A stretch of DNA of 6,680 nucleotides from DASUAS01 sp036502765 (GTDB taxonomy: Bacteria > Actinomycetota > Acidimicrobiia > IMCC26256 > DASPTH01). Shown here in pieces: positions 1-5,827 of the stretch. The notes under the pieces were generated by a model, which ran no database searches, had not been told where the DNA came from, and was given only the letters and a program-made list of their open reading frames with translations. Both the position numbers and the translations under genes were made by a program. Positions within the stretch are counted from its first letter, which is position 1; every line of letters starts with the position of its first letter. The DNA lies in the NCBI GenBank assembly GCA_036502765.1, contig DASXXX010000403.1, positions 1-6,680 on the forward strand. Direction: 5' to 3'.

Positions 1-10
1 GCGTGACGGG

Positions 11-1267
11 ATGCGGGTGCTGCGGGTGCGGGGCTTCGCGGTGCTCCTGGCCGGGCAGGCGATCAGCGAATCGGGCAACTGGATCGCGGTCATCGCGATC
101 TGGGGCTTCGCGTCGTTCCAATTCGACGTCGGGGCCGGCGATCTCGCGTTGCTGTTCGTCGTGCTCTCGGTGCCGGGCGCGTTGCTCGGTCCGTTGCTCG
201 GCGTGCCGATCGACCGCTTGGGGCCGCGGCGCACGTTGTTGATCGCCAACGTGCTGGGCATCGTCGATGCGCTCCTGCTCACGCAGGCGAACAGCTACAC
301 CACGATCATCGTGTTGGCCTTGCCGCTCGGATTGATCGAAGCGTTGGCCACCGCGTCGCTCGACTCCATCCCTCCGCGCCTCGTCCCCGACGACCAACTC
401 GTCACTGCCAACGCGCTGCTCGGTGGTGCGCAGGACCTCGCCATCGTGCTGGGCCCGCTCGCGGCCGCGGCCGTGAACGCGCGATGGGGGCTGGAGGGCG
501 CGTTCTTCGCCGATGCCGCGACCTTCCTGGTGGGGGCGCTGGTCGCGTTGCGGATCCGGATCGAGCCGGTGCCGCGCGACGACGACCATGTGCGATCGAC
601 GTGGCGCGAGCTCCGCGAGGGCGCGTCGCTGGCGCGCCGTACGCGCGGTCTGCGCTGGACGTTGACCGTCGCCAGCTGCGTCTACCTGCTCTGGGCCGCC
701 TTCGGCGTGCTCGAACCGCTGTACGTGCGCGACGTGCTCGGTGGTTCCGACGCGATGTTCGCGTTGCTCCAGACCGTGTTCGGCGTCGGCCTCGTGCTCA
801 CCGGACTGGTGTTGGCGGTGGTGGGTGACCGCATCGCGCGTCCGCGCTACGTCGCCCTGGCCATGATCGTCTCGGGCGCGACCGCGGCGCTGTACCTCGG
901 CACCGAGTCGGAGGTCGTCGCGTTCATCGGAGTGTTCCTCTGGGGGGTCGACACCGCGTTCTTCTTCGTGCCCGCGCGCACCTTGCTCCAGCGGTACGCG
1001 CCGGCCGCGTTCCACGGGCGCGTGCTGTCGATCAACCAGTCGCTCGAACCGGCTGCGGGCATCATCGCCTCGCCGCTCGTCGCGGTCGCCCTCGGCGTCG
1101 TGAGCGTCCAGGCGCTCGGCATCGTCGCGGGCGCGATCGCGACCGTCGGTGGCGTGGTGCTGCTCCTCCTCGCGCGCGGTCTCGCCGCGCCCCTGGCGTC
1201 CGACTACGACCCCACCGCCGGCACCTCCCGCGACGCCATCGCCCTCGGCGGCTCGGCCCCCGGCTGA
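11..1267 (+). CDS. MFS transporter, EntS/MFS_3-like exporter
   Basis: This is a 418-residue, strongly hydrophobic protein with about twelve membrane segments, the usual size for a major facilitator carrier. The N-terminus (LRVRGFAVLLAGQAIS, then GNWIA) matches the start of the MFS_3/enterobactin-exporter type, where a short basic stretch leads into helix 1 with a GQ..S..G.W pattern. The loop between helices 2 and 3 carries the MFS motif A-like sequence at about residues 64-74 (G-V-P-I-D-R-L-G-P-R-R). The loop after helix 4 has the family-typical RLVPDDQLVTANAL at 123-137. The last ~30 residues are a hydrophilic tail. By family it would be a proton-driven exporter of a small molecule in the cytoplasmic membrane; the substrate cannot be read from sequence. 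ATG at 11 is used because it puts the family N-terminus in place, but the frame is open to the window edge and a slightly longer start cannot be excluded. No good Shine-Dalgarno is visible. Confidence 0.9.
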   Translation: MRVLRVRGFAVLLAGQAISESGNWIAVIAIWGFASFQFDVGAGDLALLFVVLSVPGALLGPLLGVPIDRLGPRRTLLIANVLGIVDALLLTQANSYTTIIVLALPLGLIEALATASLDSIPPRLVPDDQLVTANALLGGAQDLAIVLGPLAAAAVNARWGLEGAFFADAATFLVGALVALRIRIEPVPRDDDHVRSTWRELREGASLARRTRGLRWTLTVASCVYLLWAAFGVLEPLYVRDVLGGSDAMFALLQTVFGVGLVLTGLVLAVVGDRIARPRYVALAMIVSGATAALYLGTESEVVAFIGVFLWGVDTAFFFVPARTLLQRYAPAAFHGRVLSINQSLEPAAGIIASPLVAVALGVVSVQALGIVAGAIATVGGVVLLLLARGLAAPLASDYDPTAGTSRDAIALGGSAPG

Positions 1268-1278
1268 TCCCACTCCCG

Positions 1279-1330
1279 CGTTTTGGCGTCGCTCGATCCT
1301 CATATATGGGGGTCGAGTGACGCCAAAACG
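1279..1330. repeat. 52-bp near-perfect palindrome between MFS gene and SDR
   Basis: The two 26-base halves are complementary at 23 of 26 positions, with the axis inside CATATATG (between 1304 and 1305). The outer arms are CGTTTTGGCGTC (1279-1290) and GACGCCAAAACG (1319-1330). The three mismatching pairs are 1291/1318, 1297/1312 and 1300/1309, and all are G-T on the + strand, so a rightward transcript could pair along its full length with G-U wobbles. It begins 11 nt after the MFS stop and ends 19 nt before the SDR start. It is not a classical intrinsic terminator: the T run is in the 5' arm and no T tract follows. It could be a REP/MITE-type dispersed element, a large operator or an mRNA-stability hairpin. 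The structure is certain; its role is not known. Confidence 0.9.
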
Positions 1331-1343
1331 GTCCCGGTAGGCT
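1317..1343 (+). promoter_or_regulatory. Possible leaderless promoter of the first SDR gene
   Basis: TAGGCT at 1338-1343 fits the actinobacterial TANNNT -10 box. The GTG start follows after 6 nt, the spacing expected when transcription begins at the start codon. A weak -35 candidate, GTGACG (1317-1322), lies in the right arm of the palindrome with a short 15-bp spacer. If real, the palindrome would overlap the promoter and could act as its operator. GGTAGG (1336-1341) could alternatively serve as a Shine-Dalgarno on a longer transcript. Hexamer matches this short occur often by chance. Confidence 0.3.
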
Positions 1344-1349
1344 GCGCGG

Positions 1350-2180
1350 GTGGAGCTGGAGGGGAAGATCGCGGTCGTCACGGGCGGCGCGAGCGGGATC
1401 GGGCGCGGCACCGCGCTCGAGCTGGCCCGGCGCGGCGCCGACGTTGTGCTCGCCGACATCCACGACGAACGTCTCGGGGAGACCGCCGCGGCCATCACCG
1501 CGCTCGGGCGGCGCTGCCTGCCGGTGCGCTGTGACGTCACGAGTGATGCCGACGTCGAAGCGCTGGCCGCAGCCGCGATCGCCGAGTTCGGTGCCGTCGA
1601 CGTGCTCATGAACAACGCGGGGATCGCGGTGCTCGGGCCGTCGTACCGGGTGCCGATGGACGATTGGCAGCGCATCCTCGACGTCAACGTGCTCGGCCTC
1701 GTGCGCGGCGTGAACGCATTCGTCCCCGCCATGGTCGAGCGCGGGCACGGCCACGTGGTGAACACCGCGTCGATCGCGGGCATCTGGGCGTACTCGTGGG
1801 ACTGCGCGCCCTACATCACGTCGAAGTTCGCCGCCTACGGGTACTCCGAGGCCCTGGCCCGCTCGTTGCGGCCGCTGGGTGTCGGGGTGTCGGTGCTCTG
1901 CCCCGGGCTGGTGCACACCAACCTGGGCGAGCACGCCCGCATCGCGGGTGTGCCCGACGAGCATGCCGGCTCGTGGATGCACTTCCCGTCGGAGATGGCC
2001 GCCGACGCGGTCGACGCCGACGCCGTCGGCCCGATGGTGTGCGACGCGGTCGAGGCGGAGCGCTTCACCATCTTCACCAACGCCAACGACGCGGCGCGCT
2101 ACACGTCGTGGCGCACCGACATCGACGCGTCACTGGTGGCCGCCAACGCCGCCGCGCCGACCCCGCCCCGGATTGTCTGA
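1350..2180 (+). CDS. Classical SDR-family NAD(P)-dependent oxidoreductase
   Basis: This is a 276-residue short-chain dehydrogenase/reductase with all classical motifs in register. It has the dinucleotide-binding T11-G-G-A-S-G-I-G18, an acidic D36 at the end of strand 2 (usually NAD preference), C61-D62-V63 contacting adenine, N88-N-A-G91, structural N113, and catalytic S141, Y155 and K159 (YITSK), followed by C184-P-G186. The C-terminus has an FTIFTN stretch (239-244) rather than the TGQ-x-L-x-VDGG ending of FabG-like members; this kind of tail occurs in alcohol/steroid-type SDRs. It would be a soluble cytoplasmic enzyme interconverting an alcohol and a carbonyl; the substrate is unknown. The GTG at 1350 gives the family N-terminus (ELEGKIAVVTGG) with no extra residues. 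It runs in the same direction as the upstream MFS gene but is separated from it by the palindrome, and it is followed 13 nt later by a small gene that probably shares its transcript. Confidence 0.92.
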   Translation: MELEGKIAVVTGGASGIGRGTALELARRGADVVLADIHDERLGETAAAITALGRRCLPVRCDVTSDADVEALAAAAIAEFGAVDVLMNNAGIAVLGPSYRVPMDDWQRILDVNVLGLVRGVNAFVPAMVERGHGHVVNTASIAGIWAYSWDCAPYITSKFAAYGYSEALARSLRPLGVGVSVLCPGLVHTNLGEHARIAGVPDEHAGSWMHFPSEMAADAVDADAVGPMVCDAVEAERFTIFTNANDAARYTSWRTDIDASLVAANAAAPTPPRIV

Positions 2181-2181
2181 T

Positions 2182-2187
2182 GGGAGG
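2182..2187 (+). promoter_or_regulatory. Ribosome binding site for the 111-residue small protein
   Basis: GGGAGG lies just after the SDR stop codon, 6 nt before ATG 2194 and 3 nt before the in-frame GTG 2191. The spacing favours the ATG. This site is the main reason for starting the small gene here rather than at far-upstream in-frame starts inside the SDR gene. Confidence 0.6.
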
Positions 2188-2193
2188 CGTGTG

Positions 2194-2529
2194 ATGTTCG
2201 GCAAGCGTCGGCCGCGCCCGGAGCAGCCGTCGTCGTCGAGCGACTCGTTGCCGTCGAGCAGCCTCAGCGACGAGCAACAGCGCCAGGAGTTCCACTCCCG
2301 CAGCGAACCGATCCCCACGCGACCGGTCCGCACCGTGCTCGTCGACGTCGCCACCGACCAGCAGCGCGGCTTCTGGGACGCGCCGCTGTGGCTGCCCGTC
2401 GGCGGGGTCCTCGAGGGCGGGACCGATCTCTGGGAGATCGTGAGCGTCCGACTGCGCATGCCGACGGCGGGGCCGGAAGAGGGCGTGCGCCCGGTGCTCT
2501 ACCTCTACGCGCGCAAAGCAGAGGCCTGA
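2194..2529 (+). CDS. Hypothetical 111-residue protein, Ser-rich N-terminus
   Basis: I do not recognise this protein. It has two parts. Residues 1-45 are a charged, low-complexity leader: a basic start (MFGKRRPRPE), a serine-rich stretch at 13-25, then polar residues; this is probably disordered. Residues 46-107 look like a small folded domain with beta-strand-like segments (RTVLVDVATD, PLWLPVGGVL, WEIVSVRLRM, PVLYLYARK) and three tryptophans (W61, W66, W80). There is no signal peptide or membrane helix. A good Shine-Dalgarno, the 13-nt spacing from the SDR and codon use like its neighbours support it as a real, co-transcribed gene. Its last 25 bp overlap the 3' end of the convergent cyclase gene. 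It could be an accessory protein of the SDR, but that is only inferred from position. Confidence 0.7.
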   Translation: MFGKRRPRPEQPSSSSDSLPSSSLSDEQQRQEFHSRSEPIPTRPVRTVLVDVATDQQRGFWDAPLWLPVGGVLEGGTDLWEIVSVRLRMPTAGPEEGVRPVLYLYARKAEA

Positions 2530-3932
2530 GCCGGGTCACCCTCGGTGGGGCTCCCGAGCACCACACAGTTGCCCCCGCGAGCCTTGGCGACGTAGACGGC
2601 GTCGTCGGCGGCGCGCACCAGCGAGCTGACGTTGCCGAGCAACGACGGTCCTGACGGCGCGAGGCCGATGCTCGCGGTGACGCCGATCGGCGGCGTGCCC
2701 AGGCGGAGCTCCGCGACGGCGAGCCGGCACCGGTCCATCACCGCTGCGGCGTCGTTGGCGTCGATGCCCGCGAGCAACACGATGAACTCGTCGCCGCCGT
2801 GCCGTCCGACGACGTCGTACTCGCGCGTGGTGTCCTCGAGGACACGGGCCACCGCCTGCAGCAGTGCGTCCCCGGCCGCGTGACCGTAGGTGTCGTTGAC
2901 CGGCTTGAACCGATCGAGGTCGAGCACCGCGATCGCGAAGCGCTCCGCGGTGCGCCGCGCCTGGGCGACCAGACGCCCGAGCGCGTCCTCGACCAGGCGT
3001 CGGTTGCCGAGCCCGGTCAGCGGATCGGTGGCGGCCTGGGTCTGCGCGGCCGCGAGCACGCGGAGCGTGGCCAGCACCGGTCCCACGCGCAGCAGGCTGT
3101 CGTGCACCAGGCGTTCGGTCGGTGGGCGCAGGTCGTGCTCGGTGCGGATGATCACGGCGGCGACGCGTTCACCGCCCGACGTCACCGCGCGGGCCGCCGG
3201 CGACGGGTCGCTGGGTCCGTTGACCAGCACCATCGCGTTCGGCGCGATCTGCTCGAGATGGCGGGCGAGCATCGCGCGCGCCGCTTCTTCCGACCGCGCT
3301 GTCTGCAGCCGTTCCGAGAACACGAGCTGGCGTTCGCGGTCCCTGCTGGCGCGTCGCTCGGTCCGCACGAAGAGGAGCCAGTTCAACGCCGCGAACGCCA
3401 CGCAGAGTCCAGCGACGAGCGCCATGCCCCGAAGCCCGGCTTGGTCGCGCTCGTGTCGGCTGTGCTCGTCGATCGCACGACCGAAGTCGTCGCCGGCGCG
3501 ATGGACGTCGCTCAGGAGCGGATCACGCGCGGCCGCGAGCGCGCCCGCCGACCCGGACATCTGCCCGGTGCGAAAGCCGTCGACCGCAGCGGTCACGTCG
3601 GCCGACCACGCGCCGATCGCGCCGTCGAGCGTGTGCAGACGGTCGCGCAGCGATGCGTCGTCGCTGATCGACCGTCGCAGCTCGGCGCGCGTCACGTCGA
3701 GCCGCCGCCGCGCGTCGTCATACGCGGTCGACGCGGTGTCGGCGCGGGTGACCGTGTAGTCGCGCGCGGCGTTCTCCGTCGCGAGCACCGCGTCGAGCGT
3801 GACCCGAGTGGCCTGGGCCGCGATCCCGGTCTCGTCGGCCCGTGACCGCTGTACCTGGTATTCGGTCCACACCGCGCCGAACACCACCGCGACGAACGCG
3901 ACGAAGAACACGGTGCGACCGACACGTGCCAT
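2505..3932 (-). CDS. Membrane-anchored diguanylate cyclase (CHASE3-like sensor, GGDEF)
   Basis: This 475-residue protein makes c-di-GMP from two GTP, judged by its GGDEF domain. In order: membrane helix at ~6-23; an extracytoplasmic, mostly helical region ~25-165 resembling CHASE3 or four-helix sensors (TENAARDYTVT at 52-62); second membrane helix ~168-189; a cytoplasmic, degenerate GAF-like region ~205-295; then GGDEF from D303-P-L-T-G-L-G-N-R-R312. The active-site loop is G379-G-D-E-F383, preceded by an RxxD product-inhibition site (R370-E-Y-D373) at the canonical five-residue spacing. Both catalysis and feedback inhibition therefore look intact. The frame stays open far upstream, to about 4325, but that extension runs antisense to the PqqD-like gene and reads like noise. 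ATG at 3932 places helix 1 directly at the N-terminus. The start lies 20 nt after the stop of the micro-prepilin gene, so coupled translation is likely. The sensory ligand is unknown. Confidence 0.9.
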   Translation of the reverse strand: MARVGRTVFFVAFVAVVFGAVWTEYQVQRSRADETGIAAQATRVTLDAVLATENAARDYTVTRADTASTAYDDARRRLDVTRAELRRSISDDASLRDRLHTLDGAIGAWSADVTAAVDGFRTGQMSGSAGALAAARDPLLSDVHRAGDDFGRAIDEHSRHERDQAGLRGMALVAGLCVAFAALNWLLFVRTERRASRDRERQLVFSERLQTARSEEAARAMLARHLEQIAPNAMVLVNGPSDPSPAARAVTSGGERVAAVIIRTEHDLRPPTERLVHDSLLRVGPVLATLRVLAAAQTQAATDPLTGLGNRRLVEDALGRLVAQARRTAERFAIAVLDLDRFKPVNDTYGHAAGDALLQAVARVLEDTTREYDVVGRHGGDEFIVLLAGIDANDAAAVMDRCRLAVAELRLGTPPIGVTASIGLAPSGPSLLGNVSSLVRAADDAVYVAKARGGNCVVLGSPTEGDPAQASALRA

Positions 3933-3952
3933 GACCAGCCCCGAGCTCCCGA

Positions 3953-4093
3953 CTACCCGGTGAACCGCAGGGTGGCGGTCGTGGGCGACGCCGGCTTCGC
4001 GGTGGGGACGGCGAACACGACGAGGCACAGGAACGTGACGACGAGCGCGAACTCCACGAGGACAGCACCCCGCTGCTCGTGTCTGTCCGTCAT
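3953..4093 (-). CDS. TadE/prepilin-like micro-protein (46 aa)
   Basis: This short gene encodes a polar start (MTDRHEQRG), one hydrophobic helix (AVLVEFALVVTFLCLVVFAV, residues 10-29) and a Pro/Thr-rich tail to residue 46. G9 followed by A-V-L-V-E14-F15 is the type IV prepilin processing pattern: cleavage after Gly, Glu at +5 of the mature chain. The EFALV continuation is typical of TadE/TadG pseudopilins of Tad/Flp pilus systems. Known TadE proteins are well over 100 residues, so this is either a micro-pseudopilin or a remnant of a longer one. The stop is immediately followed by the cyclase gene, leaving no room for a lost C-terminus nearby. ATG 4093 has a G-rich stretch (4101-4105) upstream. 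An in-frame GTG at 4114 would add seven residues. A GGAGGTG (4118-4112) lies 18 nt before the ATG, rather far for that start. Confidence 0.6.
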   Translation of the reverse strand: MTDRHEQRGAVLVEFALVVTFLCLVVFAVPTAKPASPTTATLRFTG

Positions 4094-4234
4094 CCAGCCA
4101 CCCCCACGTCGCACCTCCGGTCCTCATCGGCAGCCGAACGCGCCGGAGTGGAGTCGATGTGACAGATGCCACGGATCGGCACCAGCGATGTGACGCTGCG
4201 CCGGGAACGGTGAGATCACGTACGATCCGCCCCG
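4094..4234. promoter_or_regulatory. Divergent control region with paired CGATGTGAC repeats
   Basis: This 141-bp space separates the leftward prepilin/cyclase pair from the rightward PqqD-like run, so it should hold promoters for both. On the + strand, TACGAT (4221-4226) fits a TANNNT -10 box and is followed 8 nt later by the ATG of the PqqD-like gene, as in leaderless transcripts. No good -35 is seen. CGATGTGAC occurs twice in direct orientation (4155-4163 and 4186-4194), 31 bp apart, close to three helical turns. The second copy sits in a small dyad, CAGCG-N6-CGCTG (4183-4198). GTGA-GA-TCAC (4210-4219) abuts the -10 box. These are candidate regulator sites; none matches a named operator with confidence. 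I saw no clear promoter for the leftward genes. Confidence 0.4.
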
Positions 4235-4618
4235 ATGACGGCTGCATCCCGCTCCAGCCCGGCGGTGCTCTCGGCACTGGCCGACCTGCGCAGCAACGTG
4301 CGGCTCGTCGACGTCGCCACCTCATCGCTCTTCATCGTGGACGAGTGCCAGGAGGCGCTCGACGCGTGCAACCCGGACGGCTGGGAAGTGGCAAGCAAGC
4401 GCAACATCTCGAGCGCCGACATGCTCGACGGGAGCGCGCCCGACCGCGTGCACTACCTGAACGCCACCGCCGCGGTGGTGTTCGAGCTCTGCACCGGCGA
4501 GAACTCCGAAGCCGAGATCGCCGACCTGGTCGGCACCGCGTACGGGCTCGACGAGCCGCCGCAGCGCGAGGTGGCGTCGTGCCTCGACCACCTGCAGCTC
4601 GAGGGCATCGTCCGCTGA
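4235..4618 (+). CDS. PqqD-like RiPP recognition element protein with N-terminal extension
   Basis: The C-terminal half (about 70-127) has the PqqD pattern: VHYLNATAAVVFELCTGENS (72-91), EIADLVGTAYGLDE, then CLDHLQLEGIV (116-126), equivalent to the LN-T-A..-L-DG.-T..EIA....LL..L...G-I signature. PqqD domains are winged-helix peptide-binding modules (RiPP recognition elements) that hold a leader peptide for a modifying enzyme. Free-standing PqqD proteins are usually around 90-100 residues. Here about 40 extra N-terminal residues are present, including a C38-x6-C45 pair (DECQEALDACNPDGW). That part may belong to the fold, bind a partner or metal, or be a tethered substrate; sequence alone does not decide. 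ATG 4235 is the first start after the TACGAT box. The gene ends 4 nt before the nucleotidyltransferase gene, so the two products probably act together. Not MftB or PqqD proper: no radical-SAM partner is in view. Confidence 0.75.
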   Translation: MTAASRSSPAVLSALADLRSNVRLVDVATSSLFIVDECQEALDACNPDGWEVASKRNISSADMLDGSAPDRVHYLNATAAVVFELCTGENSEAEIADLVGTAYGLDEPPQREVASCLDHLQLEGIVR

Positions 4619-4622
4619 CTCG

Positions 4623-5798
4623 ATGACCGTCGCCGTCGTGCGGCGAGCGCGCGCCCTCACTGCCGTCACCGCCGCGTTGCGCGGCGACGTCGGCGTGCTC
4701 CCCGACGATCCCGACGGTTGGAGCGCGTTCCTGGAGCTCGCGTCGGCGCACGAGCTCCTGCCTGCAGTGTGGGTGAGCCAGGCGGGTGTCGGGCAGCTGA
4801 CGATGCCGTCGCCGCTGGCCGCCGCGCTGGAGCGCGAGACGCCCGACGGCCTGGCCGTGCCCGAAGCCCTGCTCCGGCGCGCGTACGACCGCAACGAGGC
4901 ACGGGTGCAGCGGTTGCTCGACCACGGCGTCGACGTGCTCGAGCGCCTCGCCGCCGCCGACATCCGAGCGGTCCCGCTCAAGGGACTGCACTCGCTGCTC
5001 GCGGGGTTGTGGCCCGACCCCGCGGCGCGCACGATGGCAGATCTCGACGTGCTCGTCCCCGCCGCGCACGCGACGCGCGCGTATGACCTCTTGCTCGGCG
5101 CGGGCTACGTGGAGCATCCGGAACCGATCGGCGAGCACGCCGACCACCACCTGCCGATGCTGCGCGACGGCGACGTGACGGTCGAGGTGCACGTCGAGCC
5201 GTTGGTGTCGCGCTGGCGGGCGCTGGTGCCCGCCGCCCAGATGTTGCGGCGGGCGATGTACCGGCCGACCGCGCGCGGCGTGCTGCTGCTCGCCGACGAC
5301 ACCGACACCTTCGTGCACCTCGTCGCGCACGCGGAGCTGCAGGAAGAGACGCACGCGCTGTTCGGCCTTCCGCTGCGCGCGTTGTTCGAGACCGCGCTCG
5401 TCCACCAGTCCGAGATCCGGTGGCGCGACGTGCGGGAGAGCTTCGCGGCGGCCGGCGTCTCGCGCGTGCTCGACGCGCACCTCCACGCGACGCGCCACTG
5501 GTTCGGGGCCGAGGCGCTGCCGGAGCCGTCGGAGGGCAGCGCGCGCCGCGCCGCCGCCCACACCCGGTTGGTGGAGGTCGGGGTGGCGGAACCGGCGCTG
5601 GTGGAGGGGTGGACCTATGCCGTTCGGGTGCCCCGCTCGTTCACGGCCGACCGCATGCGCACCGAGTTCGCGCCCGAGGACGCATCCCACGACCCAGCCG
5701 ATGCCGGCCCCGCCTGGTTGTGGACGGCCCGGGCTCGGCACGTGGTGCGGCGGGTCGAAGCGAGGCTCACTCGTCACGAGCCACCCCGCGCGCAGTAG
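4623..5798 (+). CDS. Nucleotidyltransferase-family protein (NTP_transf_5 / pfam14907-like)
   Basis: This is a 391-residue soluble protein. The core runs from about 112 to 195: P118-L-K-G121 then GLW-PDP, R136-T-M-A-D140-L-D142-V-L-V, LLLGAGY (156-162), an H175-H176 pair, and V187-E188-V-H190. This order (LKG, R-x-M-x-D-x-D, GY, HH, E-x-H) is the signature of the pfam14907 nucleotidyltransferase-like family; D140/D142 and E188 would be the metal-binding carboxylates of a Pol-beta-type fold. Residues 225-300 contain a mostly helical segment with H232 and H236. The family occurs beside PqqD-type proteins in peptide-modification and lasso-peptide-like loci, and the reaction is poorly known; transfer of a nucleotidyl or sugar-phosphate group is presumed. 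It starts 4 nt after the PqqD-like stop, implying coupling. There is no strong Shine-Dalgarno, which is consistent with reinitiation. Confidence 0.8.
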   Translation: MTVAVVRRARALTAVTAALRGDVGVLPDDPDGWSAFLELASAHELLPAVWVSQAGVGQLTMPSPLAAALERETPDGLAVPEALLRRAYDRNEARVQRLLDHGVDVLERLAAADIRAVPLKGLHSLLAGLWPDPAARTMADLDVLVPAAHATRAYDLLLGAGYVEHPEPIGEHADHHLPMLRDGDVTVEVHVEPLVSRWRALVPAAQMLRRAMYRPTARGVLLLADDTDTFVHLVAHAELQEETHALFGLPLRALFETALVHQSEIRWRDVRESFAAAGVSRVLDAHLHATRHWFGAEALPEPSEGSARRAAAHTRLVEVGVAEPALVEGWTYAVRVPRSFTADRMRTEFAPEDASHDPADAGPAWLWTARARHVVRRVEARLTRHEPPRAQ

Positions 5799-5814
5799 AA
5801 CGAGGGACCGCATC

Positions 5815-5822
5815 AAAGGGAG
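5815..5822 (+). promoter_or_regulatory. Ribosome binding site deciding the start of the second SDR
   Basis: AAAGGGAG lies 5 nt before ATG 5828 in the 29-nt gap after the nucleotidyltransferase gene. The reading frame is open far upstream inside that gene, so this site and the family N-terminus (ILEGKTVVVTG) fix the true start. It is the strongest Shine-Dalgarno in the window, so this SDR may be translated at a higher or independent rate. Confidence 0.75.
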
Positions 5823-5827
5823 AGACG

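Noticed and set aside
1279..1330. Intrinsic terminator after the MFS gene.
   Set aside because: The stem is long, but the T run is in the 5' arm, the A run is in the 3' arm, and no T tract follows on either strand, so the usual terminator layout is reversed.
3933..4325. A 5' extension of the cyclase gene of about 130 residues, open in frame on the - strand.
   Set aside because: It overlaps the prepilin-like gene in another frame and runs antisense into the PqqD-like gene; its translation is Arg/Pro/Gly-rich with no fold, whereas ATG 3932 starts directly at a membrane helix.
4332..5816. A 494-codon open frame on the - strand.
   Set aside because: It is antisense to the nucleotidyltransferase and PqqD-like genes and His/Arg/Gly-rich without domains, a typical by-product of high-GC codon use. 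The same applies to the - strand frames at 1062-1982 and 5767-6673.
5420..5827. Upstream extension of the second SDR into the nucleotidyltransferase gene (fusion protein).
   Set aside because: The extension is out of frame with a well-supported gene and Arg/Ala/Gly-rich; a strong ribosome binding site and the family N-terminus point to ATG 5828.
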